From contig NC_088296.1 of assembly GCF_032854445.1 (NCBI RefSeq), forward strand, positions 12,128,706 to 12,192,705: DNA of 64,000 bases, read 5' to 3'. A program made the position numbers and the translations under genes. Every line of letters begins with the position of its first letter. The stretch's first letter is position 1. The stretch is from Liolophura sinensis (taxonomy: Eukaryota > Mollusca > Polyplacophora > Chitonida > Chitonidae). Shown here one piece after another: positions 45,563 through 64,000 of the stretch. The notes beneath the pieces were generated by a model. It was not told where the DNA came from. It made no database searches and saw only the letters and a list, made by a program, of their open reading frames with translations.

Positions 45563-45896
45563 TTCTTAGGACAGATATTGATACTGCAGAAAGCAAAAAC
45601 ATTTGGAAAAGTGAAGATATGCATATGTTGTTCATTGTGTACTTCTGTTACAGCTACACGTGTATTGGCTAAAAGTAACTGACTAGATGCCCCCAAAAAT
45701 TATAAGAATTACAGTAAGCGAAAACGTTTAGAGAACGGTGTTAATCAGCAGTCAAGCTCTGGAAGTCATCGTGGAGTCGGGAAAGCGTTAGGACAAATGC
45801 ATTAAACTGTTTGAAGTAGGCATAAGATTTCCGGACAACTACGCTATATCATTTGTCTATGAATTTTGGGCTTACACCAGACACCATCAATCTCTC

Positions 45897-45928
45897 CTCC
45901 CCCCCCCCCCTCCCCCCCCCCCACCCTC
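45897..45928. repeat. C-rich homopolymer tract
   Basis: Runs of C broken by single T or A. Similar tracts occur at 44719-44737 (C) and 31058-31073 (G). Lengths here are prone to sequencing error. Confidence 0.8.
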
Positions 45929-46079
45929 CCCACTTCCTGTATGATGTAGTGGCCATGATGACTTGTATGTATTGGTTATGCATGGGCGGTAAAGAAAGTA
46001 CTCTTCACAAAAGCTTATCAAACAAGCGCATATTCGAAACAAACGCCAAATCCCGCAATAAGTCTAAGTCGTCTTATAC

Positions 46080-46600
46080 ACTCAGACCCGGGATTAAAGT
46101 AAAAGAAAGCTAAAATATGAAGTGAGGTTCATCATACAGGCAACTGAAAACCATGTGCAAAAAGTACTTTCCTTTTTTAATTATTTTTTTTTTGGATTTT
46201 TTAAGACCGTTAAAATGCATTCAAATATTTGAATTCTATTGTGGGTTTTTCTGATGTTCAACCAAGGAGGAGACTTTTGAGAACACTGATTTCAGTAATC
46301 TTTTACTCATGGGTTAAAAGAGTTATTACAACATTCAGTGTCGTGATTAAAGTTCCTGTGACGTCAATGTCGTGAATAAAGTTCCTGTGACGTCATAGTT
46401 CCTAAACTCTGATAGGATGGTTCATAAAGCCCACCGTAGAATTCAAAGGTTTAGACGGCTTTATCTCTCTTCACAAAAATAAAGAAAAAATAAATGAAGG
46501 TATATTTATGCACAGATTTAAGTTATCCGTATGATGAACCTTACTTCATATTTTAGCATTCTTTTATTTTAAGTCAATGACCCTTGTTAAAGGTACGACG
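46080..46600. mobile_element. MITE-like inverted-repeat element, ~520 bp
   Basis: TAAAATATGAAGTGAGGTTC then ATCATAC at 46112-46138 is matched inverted by GTATGATGAACCTTACTTCA at 46531-46556; one mismatch in 27. Weaker pairing extends about 30 bases further out. The interior holds a 2x tandem repeat with two TGACGTCA sites. Confidence 0.65.
46340..46402. promoter_or_regulatory. Two tandem CRE-type palindromes TGACGTCA
   Basis: A 29-bp unit (GTCGTGAATAAAGTTCCTG then TGACGTCA) occurs twice. TGACGTCA is the canonical CREB/ATF binding palindrome. No gene is adjacent, so function is unproven. Confidence 0.35.
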
Positions 46601-46849
46601 TCAAAAATTCTAATGGAAGCAAAAATGTGCGAGAGGTAAGCACAACATCATATTACCTGAATCCCCCTAAACTTGCTATACAAGTTTTTATAGTTATAAA
46701 TTAAATTATATAATTAGCTGTAAATTGTTACTGCTATAGGCCAAATGTTAGGATTTAGCCACTAAAAATAACTGAGCAATGAAATTCATCACTGAATGAA
46801 CTATAGTAACTTTTAATAGGTGTGAAATTCTTTGTGTATAAAACATATT

Positions 46850-46910
46850 CATTTATTTATTTAAACATATTTATTTATTTGACAGGTGCCTTACGCGGTA
46901 CTTTAGAATA
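46850..46910 (-). mobile_element. SINE-A tail remnant, reverse orientation
   Basis: TTTATTTATTTGACAGGTGC, CTTACGCGGTACTTTAGAAT: recognisable but diverged. Confidence 0.5.
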
Positions 46911-47424
46911 TAGTATGTGTCTGTAACATTCCCTCTTGTGCAGCCAAAGTCCTTTACTGACGCTGAATGAAGTGTCCTATATTTTGATATTAACAAATTA
47001 ATTCTGCCACGTTCATCTCTCGTGATCTTCAACGCCCACAAGGCGTACACCATCATCATATAAGGAGCTTGAACAGCAATCACTCATCCTCCCTGACGCC
47101 CATGGGCTTGTATCATTACCATATAAGGTAACAATGCGCAATGCCCATCATTTGTCAGAAAGAGCTGCGAGGCGCTTCCATGGCTATATATGGCTTTTTA
47201 ACAAATGCTGAAGACCTGGTTTCGGATACAGATTTTCAAGATTGTTAATGTGACTTCAACGCATTATAAACTGCGGCATAAATGACACAATGTTGTATAT
47301 ATACAGACATTGCCCCAATTTTTCTCACGCGATTCATATACGTTATTGAAGAGTAGGCCCGTGAAATGCCCTGTCATGCGAAAGTTGACCTACATAGTTG
47401 ATAGTTAAGCATCCGTTTTGAGGC

Positions 47425-47448
47425 TTTTGTGTGTGTGTGTGTGTGTTT
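47425..47448. repeat. GT microsatellite
   Basis: TTTTGTGTGTGTGTGTGTGT tract. Confidence 0.85.
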
Positions 47449-47777
47449 CCTTTTTGGGAGGAGGGTGGGGGGGAAATGCTATATATACATATGATACAGG
47501 TTAAAGGATTCCTCACTGTGCCTTTCTGTTGTCGAGTGTACTAAGCGTCCCGAGGCCCGGTCCTTATTCATTGTTTTATTGTGATTTGTATGTTAAATGT
47601 GATGACAACACAGGACTTTGAGTAGTTCTAGACGAGTGACGTCTAATAAATTAACATCACAGCATTTTTTTACCTAATTCTGCTTCAGCCTGGAGGCGTG
47701 TAAACTGCTACTATTTATGCATTTACATGAACAGTAAGAATAAAACCCCGACTGAGCTAAACTGACAAGAGGCTGTA

Positions 47778-47990
47778 TTTCACCGGTTTCGTGTGACCAT
47801 TTGCCAGCTATCACACTGTCGTCGCTGCTGTGGTTTTACTCTCTATGCTGTAGCCGCATTTCACCGATTACGTGTGACCATTTGCCAGCTATCACACCGT
47901 CGTCGCTACTCTGGTTTTACTCTCTATGCTGTAGCCGTATTTCACCGGTTACGTGTGACCATTTGCCAGCTATCACACTGTCGTCGTTAT
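47778..47990. repeat. 81-bp tandem repeat, about 2.6 copies
   Basis: Copies share CGTGTGACCATTTGCCAGCT, ATCACACTGTCGTCGCTGCT, TTACTCTCTATGCTGTAGCC. A + frame spans it because 81 is divisible by 3; not considered a gene. Confidence 0.92.
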
Positions 47991-48109
47991 TATTACATAT
48001 ATTATTATTATTATTATTTATATATGTTATTATAGATTCCATTGTTGTGTAATACTGCGACACCAGGCAGTGTAATGGGAGGAAGAAATTTCTTCAGCTA
48101 ACGCTGTGG

Positions 48110-48422
48110 AGGTGCTGATAGGTGTAACAGCGTGTAGCTCCCTCTGCATTCGTATCTGTTAAGGCATTGTCTAAACTCCTCGCGACATGTCCGATAGGTG
48201 TAACAGCGTGTAGCTCCCTCTGCATTCGTATCTGTTAACGCATTGTCTAAACTCCTCGCGATATGTCCGATAGGTGTAACAGCGTGTAGCTCCCTCTGCA
48301 TTCGTATCTGTTAACGCATTGTCTAAACTCCTCGCGACATGTCCGATAGGTGTAACAGCGTGTAGCTCCCTCTGCATTCGTATCTGTTAACGCATTGTCT
48401 AAACTCCTCGCGACATGTCCTT
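48110..48422. repeat. 76-bp tandem repeat, about 4 copies
   Basis: Copies share GATAGGTGTAACAGCGTGTA, GCTCCCTCTGCATTCGTATC, CATTGTCTAAACTCCTCGCG. Copies are nearly identical, implying recent amplification. Confidence 0.95.
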
Positions 48423-48620
48423 GCCCTATAATGCATATCTGGTTGATTAAACTCGCTAAATATGCAAACTATTATTTCCTCAACAAAGTATTCACAAGCA
48501 CACACAGAAACTTACGCATTTCCTGTCATTAAAAAACCCTCAGGAAATTAAAGTGATATATTAAATATTGATGGGTCTTGACGATGTGTTTAGCGTCGAA
48601 AAACAGCTCTGTATGTATAT

Positions 48621-48850
48621 CTCATTCTGTCTGTCTGCCGGTCTGTCTGTGGCTCTGCCTGTGGCTCCGTCTGTCAGTCTGTTGGCCGATAGGTTGATCT
48701 GTCTCTCGGTTCGGTGGGCTGTGTGATTGTCGGTCTGTCGATCTGTCTGACTGTCGGTCAGTTAATTCGTCGGCCTGTCGGTTCTTTCTTCTGTTGACCT
48801 GTCGGTTCGTTGGTTTGCCGGTCTGTCTATCTGTCAGTTTGTCGGTCGAT
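48621..48850. repeat. Degenerate CTGT/GGTC simple repeat
   Basis: Interleaved CTGTCTGT, GGTCTGTC and GGTTCGTC motifs. The reverse frame 48622-48879 (TDRQTGKPTNRQ) is a translation of the repeat. Confidence 0.85.
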
Positions 48851-49259
48851 GAAATTTGCAATATCCTACATTTTAACATGGTCTCTTTGACTTAAAATCA
48901 AGTCTGCGGCAAGATAACATTGACGTTGCAAGATGTCGAAGCTCATTGGGTTTTTATTTCCCCAGAAGTGTACAAGATGTTTACGTTAGATGACAGTTGG
49001 AAAACGGGAATAAAAGCATCCCTGTTAAATCTTTATTTAAAATGTTCAAAATTTATTTTAATGGAATTGATTTGCTAATTTTTGTAGTTATGTACTGTAT
49101 CAGAAATACCAGTATTCACTTTTCTCTTAATTGTTGGATTGTCAAAGCAATTTCCTTTTCGCCTTTCTCAAGAGTGTATTTGACACAGGTCGTCGGGTTT
49201 ACGGGTAGAACAAAACTGGAAAAACCCGACGGAAATTATCGTGAGGTAACATTGACGTA

Positions 49260-51507
49260 ACACTGTGACATAGCCAGTCAGAACTGAAAGCAAATACGCA
49301 GCCATCATGACTAAGGGCTAGTGGTTTTCTGGCACAGATCTTTTCTTGCATATTAGCCTGCTCAAATTACGGAAGTAATATTCCTGATTATGATGTGTAA
49401 CACCAGTGAAAGAAATAAATAAATTGATGAAGTCACAAAATAGCTGTTGTTCTCAGATAGTGAGTGATAAGTTGACTGTATCTGGTCATTGTTATTAGCT
49501 ACATCGTAGCGTTCTGCAAAAAATCCCGGCCAGAGTCCGGGGGTATCAGTAATTTGGATTTCACAAACCATTATTTTGTTCTTAATTAAAGACCGAAATG
49601 TGTTGCATATAATTTGAAGAATTTTTTAAAATCATTGTGGTAATTAAGGCGATCCTGAATTTCCGTGACAAAACATTCACTCTATTTAAAACGTCTGATT
49701 CTGAGATTTGGGCAGGATTCTTTCTCTATAACAAGATCGCTTGATCGTGGTGTGGGTTCCTTGATGTGAAATGTTATGCTATGGTTCGGGGATTCCCCTT
49801 ATTGGCAAGCTGTCACGTGACCCCTTTCAAACCAACGGCAGAAGTCGTTGTCTGTAGCTGACACCTCGTGCATTTGGAAATGTACATTATTGACGGTGCA
49901 CTGGTGAGAAGCAGGCCGCGATTTCTCGCCTAACAGGCCAGTCTTTTCACAGATCAGAAATCTTGAGGTACCTTAATTCCATGAGTAAGTAGTGGGCACG
50001 ATTATCATTATTATCAACCTGTTACACTATTAGCTTACTGTAAACATTCACACCGCGGTAGTGTTACATAACCCTTTTCGTTTGCAGATTCTGTGTGGCG
50101 TTCACTGTCAATGCCTACCGACAACATGGGGCTGTACCGCCTCAGTGGTTACCTATGACATAGGCCTACACCTAAGAATCATTCCGAAATTCATAGCATT
50201 CGTAATTCGCCGAGAAGCGCATGCCCAACCTTTTCAGAAAACAAAACATGTCCATACGTGTGAATAATCGGAACCCAGGTATAAATCTTAAGTAGATAAA
50301 TTATTTGTTTCCGAATCTGTTGATGTGGGGTTTTTATGTGGAGTTTGAAATATTGAACGCCGGAGGGTGGAAACCCCAATATTTTTTTTATACACACGTT
50401 TAGAGCTGACTGATGGAGATCATGCATTCATGGAAATCATAGAAATGGAGTCAAAATTTGTTTTGTCATTTTATTCGGGTTGTCTGTCTGGCCATTTATA
50501 TGTTGGTCAAGTGTACTTTTGCAGAAGAGTATTTGATCAGTTTCGCTTGAATCAGAAATCAGGCAGGATATATTTTAAAATAATAATTTATGTTATCCAT
50601 TTCTGCAAACTTAGGTTTTCTATTTCATACACGACTGCATGTTTTAAACACATGTGCGTTATTTGACAAAACCAATTAAATTTATACTTTTCGATAAATA
50701 TCGCAATATCTGTGATATTATTTCGCAGATATTGCCCAAAACTATCAAAATTGCTCCTTTTTTCATATTTTTCCTATGTTTTCCTGACGACGCTTTGCAT
50801 TCTCAGTACAACATGTAAGGTGAATGACTTTGCATCGGTCAGTTTAAATCTCCATTGAAATGATAGAAGGGCCTATATTAATTTTCAGAACATAAACTTC
50901 ATGCAAGACGTAATAACCTCGCCACCATTTTGAGGTCATTTGCTACCAATGTTTTTGATCGTTTATTGGTGAATACAACATGCGTGCAGAATGGGCCGTT
51001 GGCCATGTAAATGGGCCGTTGGCCGATGCTTACACATGTATTAAATCAACGCCGGGCTGTTTTGTACATAATAATTTTGTAAATTGCGGTAAGCAGAAAA
51101 AAGATGATGATCATCACACCTTTTTTTTAATGAAGGGAATAATGTATTGACATGAACGAATGGGAGGTTAGTAGGACACCACTGTGGCAGGAACATAACA
51201 ATGCTGGACCTGGCTTCCGAAATGAATGTAACTGTATGTAACAGTAACAAAAAAAACATAATTGTGATTGCTGCTATCAGACCGCTAATGTGTCAGGGAC
51301 TAGGACTGGTTTCCGAAGATTCTGACACTACACCACAGTATATACATTAATTCCATGCACGGGTAATCGCCTCCAGCGCTGTATTATAGTATATTGGACA
51401 TGAATTTCAGTGCAACGCTGAACAAGAGACGACTCGACATTGAACATGTCTTGGCACATACACACATGCTGACGCAAATCCTGTTCTGTTTCTCCATGAA
51501 AATCAAT
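49260..51507. other. Intergenic DNA
   Basis: No gene recognised. A 10-bp stem hairpin (GCAATATCTG / CAGATATTGC) is at 50703-50735; a short duplication AATGGGCCGTTGGCC at 50990 and 51011. Confidence 0.45.
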
Positions 51508-51549
51508 ACGTGCAGGCTAATTATATATATATATAATTAGCCTGCACGT
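51508..51549. repeat. Perfect 42-bp palindrome
   Basis: ACGTGCAGGCTAATTATATA and its exact reverse complement meet at 51528/51529, checked base by base. A reverse SINE-A fragment follows immediately. Confidence 0.95.
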
Positions 51550-51632
51550 ATCCGCAGGTAACTGTCAGACCTTCCCACGTACGGCCGAAGAGGAAGCCAG
51601 CATGAGCTGGACTTGAACTCACAACAATTGGT
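51550..51632 (-). mobile_element. SINE-A fragment, reverse orientation
   Basis: ATCCGCAGGTAACTGTCAGA to GAGCTGGACTTGAACTCACA; both ends missing. Confidence 0.85.
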
Positions 51633-52089
51633 GAATTCCACCAATCCGTTGTTAAGCGTTTTACAGTTAAAATTAACAGAATATTAACTGGTAGACTAGA
51701 TGAATATTTAATGTAGGTCCTCGGCAGACCTGCTAGTGAATGTAAGTCTTATTAACTTAAGATAAGATTGTTAAATGTCATTATGAGAGGCAAGTTCTGC
51801 CCGCGGCTCTTAGCCGTTGTTGTTGTTGTTGTGTCGCACCGATCACATTGTGGGCCGATAATTTGACTGGATACTGGATTTATTATCATTCATAAGTAGT
51901 ATACCGCTTGCATTACCAGCTAAGGGTTGTATCTTAACGGCGATGGGTTTTTGAACTTGAGCATACTGTGAAGATAGCCAAAACCTGGCTGTGACGTTAT
52001 TTTCGAATAAACCTTCCCCCACGCCATTCGCCATCTCCTCATTCGCAATACACACAGACTAACGTTTTTTTTTGTTTTTTTTTTTTTTT

Positions 52090-52337
52090 TTTTGATTGGT
52101 GTTTTACGCCGTACTCAAGAATATTTCACTTATACGACGGCGGCCAGCATTATGGTGGGTGGAAACCGGGCAGAGCCCGGGGGAAACCCACGACCATCCG
52201 CAGGTTGCTGACAGACCTTCTCACGTACGGCCGCCAGCATGAGCTGGACTTGAACTCACAGCGACCGCATTGGTGAGAGACTCCTGGGTCATTACGCTGC
52301 GCTAGCGCTTTAACCGACTGAGCCACGGAGGCCCCCC
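52090..52337 (-). mobile_element. SINE-A, full length, reverse orientation
   Basis: Poly-T then TTGATTGGTGTTTTACGCCG, through CTTGAACTCACAGCGACCGC, to ACCGACTGAGCCACGGAGGC. The flanking CTAACGTTTTT occurs on both sides (52060, 52337), a likely target duplication. Confidence 0.93.
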
Positions 52338-52694
52338 TAACGTTTTTCCAGTGTGATAGTGTGTTGTTAGAGAGACAACACAAACAATGCCTCGTGATAC
52401 TCAATCTCGACCTGAGAGCACAGTGAAAACAATGGCTATTTTTGTAAACTGTGTGTTACGATTGAGAGATGGGTTTGGATTGAACGAATACATGGCATTG
52501 TATATAATCTGACTGACCTATCATCGTTATCCAACATTCCAGTCACTGGGCTGTCCGTGTATGCTAGATGCTTTTGGGTTGAATCCTGAACAGGGCTATT
52601 CCACAATGCTTTGAATATGCCGGTTAACATGAATTACGTGGTACGCACCTTCTCTGCCATGTTAGCAGGGCCAAAGCAGCTGGTGGGTCTCTGT

Positions 52695-52928
52695 GCCCGA
52701 GGTAGTTAGCGTGCCAGCGCGACGCAATGACCCTGGAGCCTCTCTACAATGCGGTCACTGTGAGTTCAAGTCAAGCTCATGCTGGCTTCCTCTCCGGCCG
52801 TGCGAAGGTCGTGTTGTGGGTTTCCCCGGGGTTCTGCCCGGTTTACTCCCACCATAATGCTGGCCGCCAGTGCATAAGGGAAATATTCTTAAGTACGGCG
52901 TAAAACACCAATCAAATAAATAAATAAA
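52695..52928 (+). mobile_element. SINE-A, nearly full length
   Basis: GCCCGAGGTAGTTAGCGTGC head (diverged A-box), GAGTTCAAGTC B-box, to ACACCAATCAAATAAATAAA. Confidence 0.9.
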
Positions 52929-52987
52929 CCATAAATAACAAACTGCTTTGACAACAATATAGATGTATAGCTTATGAGATAAAACTG

Positions 52988-53037
52988 GGTGAAACCCACG
53001 GCCATCCGCAGGTTGCTGGCAGACCTTCCCACTCTCG
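52988..53037 (-). mobile_element. SINE-A remnant, reverse orientation
   Basis: GGTGAAACCCACGGCCATCC then GCAGGTTGCTGGCAGACCTT. Confidence 0.8.
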
Positions 53038-53599
53038 ATCAAACCAAGTAAGTTATACCGATCCGTATTTACGTGAGCTCAAGATTCTTACGCCCTTGAA
53101 TTCAGCACTCTCTTGCTCGCTCACGTCTCAAAACAATTTTTTAGCGCGGCCTTAATTACAAAATCAAGTAAATAGATTTATAACCATAACACAAAAGTAA
53201 CGGTTGTTGTTTATACTTTGTATGCCTACATCGGAATAATAAAAGAAGTTGTCCATGCATGATGTGAAAATTTCTGCTCATATTACATTTGACAACTAAT
53301 AAATCACAATGAAAGAAATAAAGGAAAGGGATATTAACGTACTATGTCGTACCCCATTTCCCTCTCACAAATACACATATTACCAGTTGCCTGCTGAGAT
53401 GCTAGTCACTTAATGGCTGTAAGGTATACGTATAAATGTTTATTGTGCCTACGTACATACATCGGATAATAATAGCAGCTGTCAAGTATCGTCACGTATT
53501 CCTTAGAGATTAGAGATATATAATGATCCGCTTAAGAGTATAGAATGTTGTTTACCTATGTCAGGCAATCCGATCCTGTGTTATAACAAAATAACCTTA

Positions 53600-54090
53600 T
53601 ATAACTGTAGCGTGCACTAGCTAGTGATATAACCGTAGCATGTACCAGCTGGTGATACAACTGTAGCATGTACTAGCTGGTGATACAACTGTAGCATTTA
53701 CTAGCTGGTGATATAAATGTAGCATGTATTAGCTGGTGATATAAATGTAGCATGTATTAGCTGATGATATAATTGCAGTATGTACTATCTGGTGATATAA
53801 TTGTAGCGTGCATTAGCTGATGATATAACTGTAGCATGTTTTAGCTGGTGATATAACTGTAGCATTTACTAGCTGGTGATATAAATGTAGCATGTATTAG
53901 CTGGTGATGTAAATGTAGCGTGCACTAGCTGGTGATACAACTGTAGCATTTACTAGCTGGTGATATAAATGTAGCATGTATTAGCTGGTGATATAAATGT
54001 AGCATGTATTAGCTGGTGATATAAATGTAGCGTGCAGTAGCTGGTGATATAACTGTAGCATGTATTTGCTAATGATATAACATGTACTAA
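53600..54090. repeat. 28-bp minisatellite, about 17 copies
   Basis: Unit combines TGTAGCATGTACTAGCTGGT and GATATAAC. It is homogeneous in length with point variation. Confidence 0.95.
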
Positions 54091-54099
54091 ATGGTGTGT

Positions 54100-54985
54100 T
54101 ACGCCTGAGGCAAAACTTGAGCAAAAAATCCTTATGTGAAACAGAATTATCTGCAGTGTACTGAATGGCGAGATACTTAATGAAATAATAAGGAAGAAAG
54201 TGATTCCCCGTGTCAGCCCGTAAAATGATGTTGCATATTTTATAGGTTCCCTCTGCCGCAGGCATGTCTGCAGATCACGGTGTATTTATTTTTCGTCGAT
54301 ATCCTTACCTAGCTCGTTACAATGTAGCCCGGTGTGGCTTAAGCATACTCCTCACAGCGCATGTGCTATTCCCTACTCTGGCCTTACCAAATGCCACTGA
54401 TTAGACTTCTTCCGACCCTATGTGACACACCTGGGCTTGTTTAATTTTAGCCAAAGCAAAAACCTATAATCAACATTCATCAATAAGAGTGATGTAGGCG
54501 TCCATTTGAGTTATGTGTATACTTTGGATATAAGGGAATGTATATGTACTGAGTAGTAACAGAGATTGAAACAAGGTCTCTCTTTATCCTGTCATCTCCT
54601 CCTGCCTCTCCACCGTGACCTCAGTGACCTCTGTTCAAGATTTCTGAACAAAATTTTGGTGGCAGTGATGTAAAGCGATCAGAGTGAGCGGTGCAAGCGC
54701 TTTGGAAAGTACGTCACGTGAACTGTCCTGTGCTTGTCGTTTGGAAAGACTGGCATGATGACTTCCCTGAAAATACTTCATCTGCTACAAATAGTGCTGA
54801 ATAAAGCAAACTGTTGTTACTTAAACATACACTAACATGATCATGACTATTTAAATGACTGGTATATAATGACAGTTTAACACATTGTGCTTTGTTTTAT
54901 GTCAGATATTATGTCAGTCCTTGTCTCCAGAATAGTCTATACGACACAGCATGTGACAGCTGATTGAATCCATACTTAATGAAAG
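54100..54985. other. Intergenic DNA upstream of the EMI/EGF receptor gene
   Basis: No gene recognised; the short reverse frame 53981-54265 is partly minisatellite. Confidence 0.45.
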
Positions 54986-54989
54986 CCCA

Positions 54990-55350
54990 ACTGCTTCGGT
55001 GGCCTAATGGTTACAGCGTCCGCCTCGAAGAGTGGAAACCCGGGATCAAACCCGGGTTGGATCATAGGCCCAAAGGCTTTAAAGAAAATATACTTATTAC
55101 TGCCTCGCTTGGCGTTCAACACTGAGAAGATAGAGTGTTGAAACCCGACTGGTTGGCCAAATGTCAGTATTATGTGAATTAGTGGGGTGTCATGTCTGGT
55201 GTCTTCAGCATGGTACAAAATGTACACTAGTGGCGACAGCACTTTGGTGGAGTGGGCTTGACCTGACAAGATGACACGGCTAATCTGTACACATTTAATG
55301 ACTTCTCGTCGTGATATGAAACAATGAAAAACACCAAGCACAATACATAC
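54990..55350 (+). mobile_element. SINE-B with tRNA-like head, ends ~55 bp before the receptor start codon
   Basis: Head GCTTCGGTGGCCTAATGGTT with B-box GGGATCAAACCC. The body has GTGTCTTCAGCATGGTAC, and the 3' part TTTAATGACTTCTCGTCGTG then AAAAACACCAAGCACAATAC. The 3' part recurs at 59680-59755. Acceptor-stem pairing is lost, so it is not a tRNA gene. Confidence 0.65.
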
Positions 55351-55407
55351 ATTCAAGAAAAGCATTTTGCTCTATGTTTCACCTACAGTCCTTAATCTGA
55401 TGCACCA

Positions 55408-63674
<8,267 letters not shown>

Positions 63675-63804
63675 GTAACCAGTGTGGTCAGAACAGGACA
63701 AATCTGATATAAGCAAAATATAAAAATTCCATGCAATCACTGCCCCCAGCATCAGGGAAGAAACACCAGTATATGTTGACACTGAAATAACTGTTTATTT
63801 TGAT

Positions 63805-63876
63805 TGCTAGAAGACCTTCCCACGTACGCCTGGAGAGGAAGCCAGCATGAGCTGGACTTGAACTCACAGCGATGGC
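63805..63876 (-). mobile_element. SINE-A fragment, reverse orientation, after receptor exon 13
   Basis: AGAAGACCTTCCCACGTACG through GCCAGCATGAGCTGGACTTG; both ends missing. Confidence 0.85.
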
Positions 63877-64000
63877 TCTTCAGGTTGTCAAGTAATGACG
63901 ATTGTTTTTCAGTTCTATATTCCCGCCTGGTATATGGGATCGAGAATAGTTTCAAAGTTAGAAAAATACATTTTAAGAGAGTGGATTGGAATTGAATTCT

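Noticed and set aside
54990-55065. Possible tRNA gene (A-box and B-box present)
   Set aside because: The T-arm pairs but the acceptor ends do not, the B-box is GGGATCAAACC, and a SINE-type body follows.
54976-55365. 129-codon reverse frame
   Set aside because: It is the reverse strand of the SINE-B element.

Overview
The window is animal nuclear DNA. Genes are split by many introns with clean splice signals, TA and TTTA microsatellites are abundant, and more than twenty copies of a tRNA-derived SINE with an ATAAATAAA-type tail are scattered through introns and intergenic DNA. The SINE sequence is of a kind I associate with molluscs and other lophotrochozoans. A mollusc is therefore the best guess, but this is inference: no species marker was tested.

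Two protein genes can be reconstructed exon by exon, both on the + strand. (1) 8597-26713: a complete ADAM10/Kuzbanian-type membrane metalloprotease of 13 coding exons and 830 codons plus stop. It has a signal peptide, a long prodomain with a furin site, a [11 protein letters not shown] zinc site, a disintegrin/cysteine-rich region, one transmembrane helix and a short basic tail. (2) 55408 to beyond the window end: the first 13 coding exons (569 residues) of an EMI-plus-EGF receptor of the MEGF10/PEAR1/Draper/CED-1 group. Its transmembrane and cytoplasmic parts lie outside. Nothing in the sequence ties the two genes into one pathway. ADAM10 proteins shed cell-surface proteins such as Notch, and Draper/MEGF10 proteins are engulfment receptors.

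Layout: 1-8596 is upstream DNA with two inverted-repeat elements; the larger spans about 790-4540 and is flanked on both sides by TA microsatellites. 8597-26713 is the ADAM10-like gene. Its introns carry a 50-unit 10-bp minisatellite, a 26-unit 35-bp minisatellite, several SINEs and a 0.9-kb foldback element. 26714-55407 is a gene-poor, repeat-rich interval with a 2.4-kb satellite of 78-bp units, at least eight smaller tandem arrays, SINEs and MITE-like elements. 55408-64000 is the EMI/EGF receptor gene.

The most interesting single observation is the intron between ADAM10-like exons 8 and 9 (21125-22855). It has no usable GT-AG solution. It starts with ATATCCTTTT, has TTCCTTGAC just before its end and finishes in AC, which is the full signature of a minor-spliceosome (U12-type) AT-AC intron. 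Using those ends restores the conserved cysteine-rich reading frame exactly.
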